Assembly: GCA_038063315.1 (NCBI GenBank)
Contig: JBBTVI010000014.1
Location: 1 to 9,114 of the forward strand
Origin: JBBTVI01 sp038063315
GTDB lineage: Bacteria > Patescibacteriota > Minisyncoccia > Sungbacterales > HO2-52-23
Length of the DNA: 9,114 nucleotides
Reading direction: 5' to 3'
Shown: positions 1-6,910 of the stretch, in pieces
Layout: each line of letters begins with the position of its first letter
Position numbering within the stretch: position 1 is the first letter of the stretch
Notes under the pieces: model-generated
Told to the model about the DNA's origin: nothing
Databases searched by the model: none
What the model saw: the letters and a program-made list of their open reading frames with translations, nothing else
Translations under genes and position numbers: made by a program

Positions 1-21
1 GCAGGACGACGAAGCAATCCA
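1..21 (+). repeat. CATTGCGAG-family palindromic repeat, right end of a unit cut by the window edge
   Basis: The segment ends in GACGAAGCAATCCA, the 3' end of the repeat found complete elsewhere in the window. It matches the reverse complement of 7574-7594. It lies 3 bases beyond the stop codon of the GIY-YIG gene and faces the opposite way from the copy at 315-350, so the two form an inverted pair around that gene. The left part of the unit lies outside the window. Confidence 0.85.
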
Positions 22-24
22 GGA

Positions 25-312
25 TTAAATCTCCGGAGACAAATCCCGCCATGTGGGATTGTTTTTCTCTATAAGCGCTATTTTCTTTTTTCTGGATCCG
101 CCTTTGATTTGCTTTTCCCTTTCGATAGCGGCGCGCATATCCTCGTATATTTCGTAATAGACAAGACGTCGCACCTTGTATTTTTTCGTAAATCCATCCA
201 CCGCGCTTGATTGGTGTTCCCACACGCGCTTTTGGAGGTATGCGGTTACTCCCGTATAAAGTGTGCCATTGTGCTTGTTTGCAAGAATATAAACGCACGG
301 CGTCTTGGACAT
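25..312 (-). CDS. Small GIY-YIG family endonuclease
   Basis: This 95-residue protein is a single-domain GIY-YIG nuclease, the usual length for the stand-alone UvrC-N-terminus-like family. Visible motifs are VYILANK (the GIY part) and LYTGVT (the YIG part) near residues 7-21, then an arginine in KRVWEHQ, an IYEDMRAAIEREKQIK helix with the catalytic glutamate region, and the family-typical ending NNPTWRDLSPEI. All expected catalytic positions (two Tyr, Arg, Glu) seem present, so it is probably active on DNA; the substrate of these small members is not established. I chose the ATG at 312 because it begins the conserved MSKTPCVYIL; an in-frame TTG at 345 would translate the upstream repeat as an extra N-terminus. 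Repeat copies lie 3 bases past the stop and 2 bases before the ATG, suggesting the gene travels with them. Confidence 0.9.
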   Translation of the reverse strand: MSKTPCVYILANKHNGTLYTGVTAYLQKRVWEHQSSAVDGFTKKYKVRRLVYYEIYEDMRAAIEREKQIKGGSRKKKIALIEKNNPTWRDLSPEI

Positions 313-314
313 GA

Positions 315-350
315 TGGATTGCTTCGTCTCTGCTGCTCCTCGCAATGACG
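315..350 (-). repeat. CATTGCGAG-family palindromic repeat, complete unit
   Basis: Read on the minus strand, it starts CGTCATTGCGAGGAG and ends GACGAAGCAATCCA, the same unit as at 1472-1570, 7537-7567 and 7574-7616. It sits 2 bases before the GIY-YIG start codon and after the likely promoter of that gene, so it would form the mRNA leader. With the partial copy at 1-21 it makes an inverted pair enclosing the gene. Confidence 0.9.
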
Positions 351-362
351 ACTGTGTTGGAT

Positions 363-371
363 ATTATACCA
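363..371 (-). promoter_or_regulatory. Extended -10 promoter element for the GIY-YIG gene
   Basis: The minus strand reads TGG-TATAAT, a consensus extended -10. No good -35 hexamer is visible 17 bases upstream. Transcription would start near 355, giving a 43-base leader made mostly of the repeat at 315-350. This is the only gene here whose -10 is far from its start codon, consistent with a repeat lying between promoter and gene. Confidence 0.5.
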
Positions 372-498
372 CGCCACTTTCGGCGGTGGCCCACGGAAGC
401 AAACACCGCTATTATACATAAGTTGCTGGTTCTCCCGGCCAAAACGATCATCGGAGCAATGCGTCAGGAATGGCAAGGCGTATTGCACCGCCTAAATT

Positions 499-541
499 AT
501 AAAACCTTACAATTTTTTCGATTCTTCTGTGAAGGTTTTAT
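499..541 (-). terminator. Probable terminator after the large surface-protein gene
   Basis: ATAAAACCTTAC (499-510) pairs with GTGAAGGTTTTAT (529-541), with one bulged base and an 18-base loop. It lies 35 bases past the stop of the LamG gene, and on the minus strand the distal arm ends in GGTTTTAT. The loop is long and the T-tract short, so this is a moderate call. I see no gene in the rest of 351-575. Confidence 0.4.
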
Positions 542-575
542 GATCTTTCTCACATTGCAACCTCATTACCCCCCC

Positions 576-3500
576 CTATCTCTCCATCCAGTCCTCAATC
601 CAGCCGCGAATACCCTTGCGCGGCTGCATCGTGAAGTCGCTGTGGATAAATAGGGGGTTGACGACTTCAAATGGCGAGGTCGCCAGACGCTGGTATCCGC
701 GCTTTTTAAGCCGCAGACGGTACCTCCCGGCCGGCAGCAACATTTCGTACAGCCCGCTGTTTTTCGTCAGAATCGGATTCGCTAATCCATACGCTTCCGC
801 CTGCCATCGCGTCCATGTCTGGTCTTCCGGCCGGAAGAGTTCAATATTTATCTCAGCGCCATCAATAAGGACGTTCCCACTTTCCGACACAACGCGACCC
901 GGCGCAGAAACAGTAACGCCGCCGATGACACGATTCTCCGCTTTGTTTTCCAGGGCGTCAGAAGCCGAAATCAGCAACGCATACTCTCCGGATTTCTCAA
1001 ATGCGATGTCACTTCGCCATAAACCCGATAGCGCTGTCAGCGACCACACTGAGCAAGACGCGACCGGCGACTCGTGCCTGTTGGAACACAATGCGACTGT
1101 CGCGCTTGCGGTATCGTGTTCCAGTGAAATGCTAAGTGTTGCGCGGCCCCCCTCAACAAATCGGAACGCGTCGCCCTCGGGATAAAGAAGAAATGCACCC
1201 GACGAGATCGTATAGCTCCCGATTCGCGGCGGCGTTGTATCTACAATAATTTCCTGCGCCTCGCCCACTTTTGATATGTTACCCGCAACATCCGTTGCAC
1301 GAAAATCAACCGCGTATGCCCCGTCCGGAAGTTCAAAAGGATGGCGCACCCGGAATGCGGCCGCGTGTGTTTTGTATCCGCTTGTGATTGTCGCGCGAAA
1401 CCATTCATTGAGACCCCTAGTTCCGACATTAGCACTATACACATCCCTTTCGTCGCTGCGCACATTTCCCGCGTCATTGCGAGGAGTCCCGCTGCGGGAC
1501 GACGCGGCAATCCATTCATCGTCGGATGAACCCGTGGATTGCTTCGTCGCTGCTGCTCCTCGCAATGACGACAAAACGGGTTGTCCGGCCGATGCAATCC
1601 TATACTCCACATATTGGACCCCCGAGAGATCATCCGTTGCGCTCCCGCGCATCTCAAGCGTAAATACTCCGGTGAACGCGTTTTTCTCAAGCGGCGCAAA
1701 TTTCACCGCGGGCGGCGTATTATCCACGGTTACGCGGCGAGAAACAGACGCGGATGAAACCCCATCGCTTGCTTCAAGAGTCAACTCGTGCGGCCCGTCT
1801 CTCAAACCGCGCAGGTCCCAGACAAATGTGCTGGTCCCGGCCACGTCTCCCAATGGAATTGATTGCGCGCTCCCCTGCTCGCGATATGCGATGCGCGCGG
1901 AACGCACGCGATCAAGATCCGGATCCTGAATTTCAAACGCGACCTCGTAGGCCCCGCCGATGAATGTATTGTCCGCCGGACGCAAAAATGTGATTACTGG
2001 AGGATTGTTGTACACCAACGTGATATGCCCGGTCAAGGCACTCACATTACCCGCCGCGTCATACGCGACAATGTCAAAGAGATTGTCGCCGTGCTCGATA
2101 AGAGTTATTGGAAGAACGAATTTGCCGTCTGTATCAGCCGTTGCTTCAAAACCTGACGGTGGAGTACCGAGCGCACGCACGAGTACCACGCGGCTTAACG
2201 GCTCAGACACGCCGCGGATTTCAACTTGCGCGCCGGACACATCGGGATCGCCGTCATCGCGATCGCCGAATACCGCACCGTGCGCCGGAGCAGTAACCAC
2301 GGGAACCGCCGGAGGCGTAAAATCTCCACGCACCATTACATGACCATTTCCGAAAAGCCCGCGGCTATCGCGGCTCCGCGCCAAAATCTCCTGCGCTCCC
2401 TCATTGATATACGACAGCGTCAAAACGAACTCCTCGTTTGCTTCGTCAAATGCGCCGTCGGACGCGCGCGCCGGATGCCACGTTACTCCCCCGTCGACCG
2501 AATATTCCACGCCAGCAATCGTGGTGCTCGCGCGGCCGCGCGCCCGATGCGGACTGGCCGCAATGCCTGAAATCTCAATTTGCTTTTGATTCGTTAAAAT
2601 CTCTTCGGATGCGAAAGAGACGGCGGGTTGGAAATTACGGATAAAAAACTGCGATGACGTTGCCATAACCGCTTCATGCCCGTCGTCGGCCGTCACGCGC
2701 AGAATATATGCTCCGTCCGGAATGGCGCGCGTGTCCCACTCATAGAGCGATTCCGCCGCATCCTCTGCAATCGTCCGCCATGTCCCGCTGTCCGCCGGCT
2801 GATACTCATAATGGAACCGCACAGCATCGTCATTTTCATCATGCGCAACAATCTGGATTGTGGTTGTTGCATAAAAAATATCACCCTCGGCCGGAGAGAC
2901 GATTGTGAGGCTCGGAGGCAAATTGTACCTGACCGTCAGCACTGCCGGCTCGCTCAAATTCCCTCCGACATCTTCGCTGAACACCTGAAAAACATTGACG
3001 CCGCGCGCGGTGGTCGTCGCGATCGGAACATCTGAAACCGTAAATAATCCCGCCGCATCCGGAGTTGCCGTCGCTACCTTCACGCCGTTCATAAAAACCG
3101 CCGCAAACGTATCTTCACGGATACTGCCGCGGATCGTGATAGCGCTTGTTGCCGTGATATCCCCGTCGCGCGGCTCAAGGATCACCGGTGTCGGCGGCGG
3201 CTTGAGTCCCACATTGAAAAATCCGCCTCTCTGGATTACGGTCCCGACGTTACCCGCAAGATCCTTGCCGGAGACCGAAATTTTTGCGGTCCCATCGGCG
3301 CCCGACCGCACTTCGTACTCGCCCCTCCACGTCGTGGATGCGCCCGACGCAAAAACCGCAATATCCGTATAATTGCGCTGATGCACCAAAACATCCGGCG
3401 ACTGCAAGAGCGGCTCGTTCGCTTCAATTGTGATAATGATATTTTCCTTTTTTGCATACGGCGGTTCCACAGAGACATCAAATGTCGGCCCAGAACGGTC

Positions 3501-4574
3501 AATGAAAAAAATGGAAGACGTCGCCTCGGCATATTCGCCGCTCCTGTCCTCAGCCTGAATTTTCAATACGTATTCTCCCTCGGGAATATCCTTCGTATTC
3601 CAATCATGGGTTCCCGCCGGCGTGAGACCGCGCGCGAGCGGCTGCCAATTCAGGCCGCCGTCCGAGGAAAACCACAAAGCGACCGCATCGGATCCAAGTC
3701 CGAAATTCGCCGGCCCCTCGGCGTCATTACGATCCGTCGCTTCATAGCGGATCACCACTTTTTCACCGAATCCCTCCCCCGCTATAGGAGAAAGAATTCG
3801 CGCTTCCGGCCGATACCCGGTCGGCAGCGACGCCGCGCCGACTGACGAGGGCTGGCTCGCGACAACGAGCGGCGGCGCCCCGTCGGTCCAGGTTGCGCCG
3901 GAAATTGTCCCTGTGTTGCCAAATCCGGACTCGTCGGCTGCTGTTGCCCCCGAACCCGCGTCAAAGCCCCACACTCCGCGGATGGCCCCGTCTATCTTAA
4001 CAACAATCTGGTCAATAGCGCCGCTGAAATAAAATCCACCACTTTCGACATCGCCTCCGATATAGACGTTCGTTGTATCGTTCACGTTGCCGATCCCCGG
4101 ATCCAGATGATCAATCTGCGTCTTATTCACGCCATCCACAAGAATTGTCTGCTGATCGCCACTCCGCGTCCAAATGACGTGCTGCCATTTGTTGTCCGTA
4201 ATCGGTACATCCGAGTGAATATCAGAGACGAGCGTGCCATCATAAAGAGTCGCGACCACGGCTCCAGCGCGCGCGCCCGTCTCGACCATGATTTGCCATA
4301 AAATATCGCCATTTGTTCCTACGCGGCCAATCAAATGGCCTAGCTGAGTGGACGAGGCCTTAAGCCATAGCGCGATTTCAAAGTTGTCGGTTAAATTGAG
4401 ATTTGTGCTATTGCCGACATTCACATAATCATTAACGCCATCAAACTGAAGCGCATAGTTTGCGGCACGCGCATGATGGGCCGCAAAAATAAAGACGCAA
4501 AAAAATGCCGCCGCCACTAGGACAAGACGTGGACCCGCAAGCATATAAAATTGATTTACCACCCATCTTGGCAT
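576..4574 (-). CDS. Large secreted LamG / Ig-like repeat surface protein with carboxypeptidase-regulatory-like C-terminus
   Basis: The 1332-residue product begins with a Sec-type signal peptide: Arg15, a hydrophobic stretch at about 17-31 (LVLVAAAFFCVFIF) and a likely cleavage at ARA-ANYAL near 37. A concanavalin/LamG-like domain covers about 39-195 (ALQFDGVNDYVNVG, WQHVIWTR, VYIGGD), followed by a second LamG-type signature at 200-233 (VWGFDAGSGATAADESG). At least six Ig-like/bacterial surface modules follow, marked by proline-rich starts such as PPSLTIVSPAEGD near 553, PAVPVVTAPAHG near 751, PPVITFLRPADN near 858 and TPPAVKFAPL near 953. The last 110 residues (DGAEINIEL, SGLYEMLLPAGRYRLRLKKRGY) resemble a carboxypeptidase-regulatory fold. 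I see no sortase motif or C-terminal membrane anchor. A role in adhesion or glycan binding is inferred from the domains only. Residues about 1002-1034 come from an inserted repeat that keeps the frame. Confidence 0.9.
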   Translation of the reverse strand: MPRWVVNQFYMLAGPRLVLVAAAFFCVFIFAAHHARAANYALQFDGVNDYVNVGNSTNLNLTDNFEIALWLKASSTQLGHLIGRVGTNGDILWQIMVETGARAGAVVATLYDGTLVSDIHSDVPITDNKWQHVIWTRSGDQQTILVDGVNKTQIDHLDPGIGNVNDTTNVYIGGDVESGGFYFSGAIDQIVVKIDGAIRGVWGFDAGSGATAADESGFGNTGTISGATWTDGAPPLVVASQPSSVGAASLPTGYRPEARILSPIAGEGFGEKVVIRYEATDRNDAEGPANFGLGSDAVALWFSSDGGLNWQPLARGLTPAGTHDWNTKDIPEGEYVLKIQAEDRSGEYAEATSSIFFIDRSGPTFDVSVEPPYAKKENIIITIEANEPLLQSPDVLVHQRNYTDIAVFASGASTTWRGEYEVRSGADGTAKISVSGKDLAGNVGTVIQRGGFFNVGLKPPPTPVILEPRDGDITATSAITIRGSIREDTFAAVFMNGVKVATATPDAAGLFTVSDVPIATTTARGVNVFQVFSEDVGGNLSEPAVLTVRYNLPPSLTIVSPAEGDIFYATTTIQIVAHDENDDAVRFHYEYQPADSGTWRTIAEDAAESLYEWDTRAIPDGAYILRVTADDGHEAVMATSSQFFIRNFQPAVSFASEEILTNQKQIEISGIAASPHRARGRASTTIAGVEYSVDGGVTWHPARASDGAFDEANEEFVLTLSYINEGAQEILARSRDSRGLFGNGHVMVRGDFTPPAVPVVTAPAHGAVFGDRDDGDPDVSGAQVEIRGVSEPLSRVVLVRALGTPPSGFEATADTDGKFVLPITLIEHGDNLFDIVAYDAAGNVSALTGHITLVYNNPPVITFLRPADNTFIGGAYEVAFEIQDPDLDRVRSARIAYREQGSAQSIPLGDVAGTSTFVWDLRGLRDGPHELTLEASDGVSSASVSRRVTVDNTPPAVKFAPLEKNAFTGVFTLEMRGSATDDLSGVQYVEYRIASAGQPVLSSLRGAAATKQSTGSSDDEWIAASSRSGTPRNDAGNVRSDERDVYSANVGTRGLNEWFRATITSGYKTHAAAFRVRHPFELPDGAYAVDFRATDVAGNISKVGEAQEIIVDTTPPRIGSYTISSGAFLLYPEGDAFRFVEGGRATLSISLEHDTASATVALCSNRHESPVASCSVWSLTALSGLWRSDIAFEKSGEYALLISASDALENKAENRVIGGVTVSAPGRVVSESGNVLIDGAEINIELFRPEDQTWTRWQAEAYGLANPILTKNSGLYEMLLPAGRYRLRLKKRGYQRLATSPFEVVNPLFIHSDFTMQPRKGIRGWIEDWMER
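1472..1570. repeat. Paired CATTGCGAG palindromic element inserted in frame in the surface-protein gene
   Basis: Two oppositely facing units form a long hairpin. The left unit begins CGTCATTGCGAGGAG and ends GGCAATCCA; the right is its approximate inverse, TGGATTGC to CGCAATGACG. The spacer between them contains its own small palindrome, TTCATC-GTCG-GATGAA. The left unit also holds a nested hairpin, GTCCCGC-T-GCGGGAC. From end to end the element is 99 bases, exactly 33 codons, so the host reading frame is kept. It encodes the low-complexity stretch SLRGAAATKQ through TPRNDAG. Confidence 0.9.
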
Positions 4575-4582
4575 ATATAGCC

Positions 4583-4588
4583 ATTATA
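4583..4588 (-). promoter_or_regulatory. -10 box for the surface-protein gene
   Basis: A perfect TATAAT on the minus strand ends 8 bases before the ATG at 4574. A -35 is not convincing (GTAAGG at 17-base spacing). No Shine-Dalgarno sequence precedes the ATG, so the message is probably leaderless or has a leader of about one base. Confidence 0.55.
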
Positions 4589-4623
4589 CGGCAAAACCGC
4601 TGAGACCTTACATGTGGAAAACC

Positions 4624-4656
4624 AAAATCACCGCCAATTTAATTGGCGGTGATTTT
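4624..4656. terminator. Strong hairpin terminator, probably bidirectional
   Basis: AAAATCACCGCCAATT and its perfect reverse complement are separated by a single T, giving a stem of about 14-16 bp flanked by A and T runs on both sides. On the minus strand it would end transcripts coming from tRNA-His (4789-4861) and keep them from entering the surface-protein gene, whose own -10 lies just downstream. Confidence 0.85.
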
Positions 4657-4746
4657 TGGCGAGATGATCAAGGGCAAGCCGTGCCGCCATTTTACAGCGG
4701 GCAAAAAATGCTCACGCGTTTCCAGGCGCAAAACACTGTAAAACAT
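4639..4746 (-). CDS. Doubtful 35-residue ORF between tRNA-His and the terminator
   Basis: It is an ATG-initiated frame of 35 codons plus TAA, starting MFYSVLRLETREHFLPAV and ending SPKITAN. The stop codon falls in the loop of the terminator at 4624-4656, the same arrangement as in two other genes here, which gives it slight support. There is no Shine-Dalgarno sequence, and a CATAAT directly abutting the ATG is too close to act as its -10. I recognise no family. The region could instead be a structured trailer of the tRNA-His transcript: TTTTACAG (4690-4697) and CTGTAAAA (4736-4743) form an inverted repeat inside it. Confidence 0.25.
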   Translation of the reverse strand: MFYSVLRLETREHFLPAVKWRHGLPLIISPKITAN

Positions 4747-4788
4747 TATGCCCACAAATCACCAAGTAGTAAGGTTTAATAAACAATG

Positions 4789-4861
4789 GGCGGCTAACGG
4801 GGATCGAACCCGTGCTAAGAGCTCCACAAGCTCCTGTGACTGCCACTACACCATAGCCGCC
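4789..4861 (-). tRNA. tRNA-His (GTG)
   Basis: The cloverleaf folds completely. The acceptor stem is GCGGCTA/TAGCCGC with the extra G(-1) typical of tRNA-His encoded opposite discriminator C73. The D arm is GTG...CAC and the anticodon arm is GGAGC-TTGTGGA-GCTCT with anticodon GTG. The T arm is ACGGG-TTCGATC-CCCGT. CCA is not encoded, so it must be added after transcription. The gene lies 27 bases downstream of the four-helix-bundle gene on the same strand, and hisS, encoding the enzyme that charges it, starts about 580 bases away on the other strand. Confidence 0.95.
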
Positions 4862-4888
4862 AAACAAGACATTTAAAAATTTAAACAT

Positions 4889-5386
4889 TTAATCCTCTAT
4901 GATCTCATCGGGATTTACCAGGTCTCGCCTTTTCAGCCCATGCGCCGTCCGAACCAATCCCTGATTGCGTATCAAATCATCAACCCATGGATCCTTCTTC
5001 ACCTCGCGTTTGTATTGCAATCCCGCCCTTCCACCCTGCTTTAATTTCATGATAAAACTTGCAATCAATCGCGAGCATTCCTCCGCCAATCCCTTCAAAC
5101 GCTTGAATGTTTCAACATTTAAATATCCAATGTCGCATGCCGCATATAACTGCGAACGCACCTCTCCCGCAGATGCCTTCGCGATATACAAATAATTCAG
5201 AAACTCCAGCTTCGTTCCGCTCTCAAACCCCTCCGCGATATTACTCATCACTGATACCGCCGCGCGTTGAATTTGATCCCGCAATCCCGCGTCACGACAA
5301 TTCTGTAATGCGCGATACACGTCACGCGTCAACATCCGTGCCTTCTCCCATGCCAGCATATCCTCAAAACGCGCAATCGTCACCAT
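4889..5386 (-). CDS. Four-helix-bundle (S23 / 23S rRNA intervening-sequence type) protein
   Basis: The 165-residue protein has the hallmarks of this family: an N-terminal FEDMLAWEKARMLTRDVY helix, RDQIQRAAVSVMSNIAEGFE, then FLNYLYIAKASAGEVRSQLYAA and a final helix LAEECSRLIASFIMKLKQG. The family was named from ORFs in intervening sequences of 23S rRNA genes but is common at ordinary loci in Patescibacteria and Bacteroidetes; its biochemical role is unknown. Members are usually about 115-130 residues. This one has about 45 additional charged residues (REVKKDPWVDDLIRN to NPDEIIED) with no domain I recognise. The ATG at 5386 lies 7 bases after a TACGAT -10 box, with no Shine-Dalgarno sequence. 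It is divergent from hisS and lies just upstream of tRNA-His, with which it might be cotranscribed. Confidence 0.9.
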   Translation of the reverse strand: MVTIARFEDMLAWEKARMLTRDVYRALQNCRDAGLRDQIQRAAVSVMSNIAEGFESGTKLEFLNYLYIAKASAGEVRSQLYAACDIGYLNVETFKRLKGLAEECSRLIASFIMKLKQGGRAGLQYKREVKKDPWVDDLIRNQGLVRTAHGLKRRDLVNPDEIIED

Positions 5387-5393
5387 GGGAAAT

Positions 5394-5422
5394 ATCGTAC
5401 CACACTATCTTTCCAAAAACAA
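5394..5422 (-). promoter_or_regulatory. Promoter of the four-helix-bundle gene
   Basis: TTGTTT (5422-5417), a 17-base spacer and TACGAT (5399-5394) lie 7 bases before the ATG, placing the predicted transcription start on the start codon. It overlaps the proposed -35 of the divergent hisS promoter, so the two genes could compete for polymerase. Confidence 0.6.
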
Positions 5423-5438
5423 CCCGATATGGTAACCT
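5410..5438 (+). promoter_or_regulatory. Putative hisS promoter
   Basis: TTTCCA (5410-5415), a 17-base spacer and TAACCT (5433-5438) are followed after 6 bases by the hisS ATG. The same TAACCT box, with a similar sequence after it, precedes rplU. The match to consensus is only moderate, and TATGGT at 5428-5433 is a possible alternative -10. Confidence 0.45.
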
Positions 5439-5444
5439 ATTGAC

Positions 5445-6842
5445 ATGACCATACAAATACGGGACACCGCCAACGGCAATCGAATTCCGGCACAACTTCC
5501 CGGCGGATTTCGGGACTATGCTCCCGAGGAGATGATCTTAAAAAACCGCATTCTTGATACCGCGCGCCGCACTTTTGAGAATTTCGGGTATGAACCCATG
5601 GACACGGCAGCGGTGCAGCGGACGAATGTCCTTGTCGGAGACGATAAAGAGTTCGATAAAATTACATTTCGCGTAACACCCGCACAGCGCGGGGAAATAA
5701 CCGACCTGAAACGCGATGAAACCTCGCTCCGCTTCGATCTGACCGTCCCGCTTGCCCGATTCATGGCCGCACACCCGGATATTCCCAAGCCCTTCAGGCG
5801 CTATCAGATCGGAAAAGTATGGCGCGGTGAATCGCCCCAACGCGGCCGTTACCGCGAATTCACGCAGGCGGATATTGATATTGCCGGCTCCTCATCCATT
5901 GAAGCAGATGCGGAGGTGATTGCGGCGATGAACGACGTGCTCGAGCGTTCTGGCGTTAAAAATTTTGTTTTCAAGATTAATAATTATAAAATCGCTTCTG
6001 CCTTGCCGGAATATGCCGGAATTCCCAATGAGACCGCGCCCGCCCTTCTTCGCGAGGCCGACAAGATTTCAAAAATCGGGGTTGACGCGTTTCGTAATAA
6101 CCTCAAGACGCAGTTCGGATTCGCGCCCGATACAGTTGAGACCGTCAATCGTTTTTTCTCCGTCAGAGGCCGCGCGGATGCGGCCCTCAGAAAGCTGCAC
6201 GATATGGAATCGTCCATGAGTAAGCCCTCTCCGCTGTTTGGCGCCGGAGTGAATGAACTTAGGGAACTCGCCTCCATTCTTTCCGCAATGGGCGTACCCG
6301 CATCGCGTGTCGAGATAGACACTGCGATCGTCCGCGGACTCAGCTATTATACGGGCTCTATTTTTGAAACCATGCTGACGGACCAGCCCGCAATCGGAAG
6401 TATCTGCTCCGGCGGACGATACGATACGCTGATGGAAAAATTCACCGCTAGTCCCCTCCCAATGGTCGGCATGTCCCTCGGAGTTGATCGGCTGCTTGCG
6501 GCGCTTGAGGAAGGCGACGCATCAGCACTCAAGACGAACGCGCAGAGACCGCAAGTCCTCATCTTTAATCTCGCGCCGGAATTCCGCAGCGATTATTATA
6601 CGTTTGCGTCCGAACTCCGCTCAGCCGACATCAGCGCCGCTCTCTACATCGGCGACGACCGCGCATTCCAGGCGCAGCTTGCGTATGCCGTAAAAAAAGA
6701 TATTCCGTTTGTCCTTATTTACGGTGAAGACGAAAAAAAGAAGGGCGTAGTCGCAGTCAAGGATTTACGCGCGCGGGAACAGCTGGAAATGCGTAAAAGC
6801 ACTGTAATACCCTACTTGACAAACCGTGTAGTGGGAGTATGA
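5445..6842 (+). CDS. hisS: Histidyl-tRNA synthetase
   Basis: This 465-residue class IIa synthetase attaches histidine to tRNA-His in the cytoplasm. Motif 1 is around PGGFRDYAPEEM (residues 19-30) and FENFGYEPMDTAAV. Motif 2 appears as FRRYQIGKVWRGESPQRGRYREF near 117-139, followed by QADIDI. The histidine-specific HisA signatures are RGLSYYTGSIFE near 300 and SGGRYDTLM near 325; motif 3 is MVGMSLGVDRLL near 345. A C-terminal anticodon-binding domain follows (PQVLIFNLAPE to VKDLRAREQLEM). The length fits the family. The HisA box has Ser where LDYY is more usual. The ATG at 5445 lies 6 bases after a TAACCT box with no Shine-Dalgarno sequence. The stop codon overlaps the promoter of the next transcription unit. 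Confidence 0.97.
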   Translation: MTIQIRDTANGNRIPAQLPGGFRDYAPEEMILKNRILDTARRTFENFGYEPMDTAAVQRTNVLVGDDKEFDKITFRVTPAQRGEITDLKRDETSLRFDLTVPLARFMAAHPDIPKPFRRYQIGKVWRGESPQRGRYREFTQADIDIAGSSSIEADAEVIAAMNDVLERSGVKNFVFKINNYKIASALPEYAGIPNETAPALLREADKISKIGVDAFRNNLKTQFGFAPDTVETVNRFFSVRGRADAALRKLHDMESSMSKPSPLFGAGVNELRELASILSAMGVPASRVEIDTAIVRGLSYYTGSIFETMLTDQPAIGSICSGGRYDTLMEKFTASPLPMVGMSLGVDRLLAALEEGDASALKTNAQRPQVLIFNLAPEFRSDYYTFASELRSADISAALYIGDDRAFQAQLAYAVKKDIPFVLIYGEDEKKKGVVAVKDLRAREQLEMRKSTVIPYLTNRVVGV

Positions 6843-6843
6843 T
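6816..6843 (+). promoter_or_regulatory. Near-consensus sigma70-type promoter overlapping the end of hisS
   Basis: A perfect TTGACA (6816-6821), a 16-base spacer and TATGAT (6838-6843) make this the best promoter in the window. The -10 overlaps the hisS TGA stop (6840-6842). Exactly 7 bases separate the -10 from an ATG at 6851, so transcription should start at or just before that ATG. Its strength suits a stable RNA or an abundant message. Confidence 0.75.
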
Positions 6844-6850
6844 AATTCTA

Positions 6851-6910
6851 ATGGCAGAAGTCGCATCATGGGCTTCTCTGCTTGTCAAACAAAAGGAACC
6901 TCTTGCATAA
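6851..6910 (+). CDS. Putative leaderless 19-residue leader peptide
   Basis: The frame encodes MAEVASWASLLVKQKEPLA and a TAA stop. Its ATG is 7 bases after the TATGAT box, the same geometry as the rmuC and four-helix-bundle genes here, so it would be translated without a leader. The stop codon lies in the loop of the terminator hairpin at 6892-6927, and the last codons form its 5' arm. A ribosome finishing this ORF would therefore cover the hairpin and might let polymerase continue into the tRNA-like element at 6948. Both valine codons are GTC, the codon read by the GAC anticodon of that element. No family is recognised, and the RNA may be non-coding instead. Confidence 0.35.
   Translation: MAEVASWASLLVKQKEPLA

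Noticed and set aside
246..488. Minus-strand open frame containing RHCEEQQRRSNP
   Set aside because: That peptide is the usual spurious translation of the CATTGCGAG repeat; the frame overlaps the well-supported GIY-YIG gene.
345..653. Plus-strand open frame of 102 codons
   Set aside because: It starts in a repeat, crosses the GIY-YIG promoter and a terminator-like hairpin, and overlaps the end of the surface-protein gene; composition is not protein-like.
1..1570. CRISPR array suggested by repeated 30-40 base units
   Set aside because: The units are few, unevenly spaced, in both orientations and variable inside, and no cas genes are present.
1241..1929. Several overlapping open frames on both strands within the surface-protein gene
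   Set aside because: They are shadows of a GC-rich coding region with clear domains in one frame; their peptides are arginine/serine-rich and lack any motif.
5445..6842. UGA recoding as in Gracilibacteria/Absconditabacteria
   Set aside because: hisS and rplU both end in TGA at the expected protein ends, so TGA acts as a stop here.
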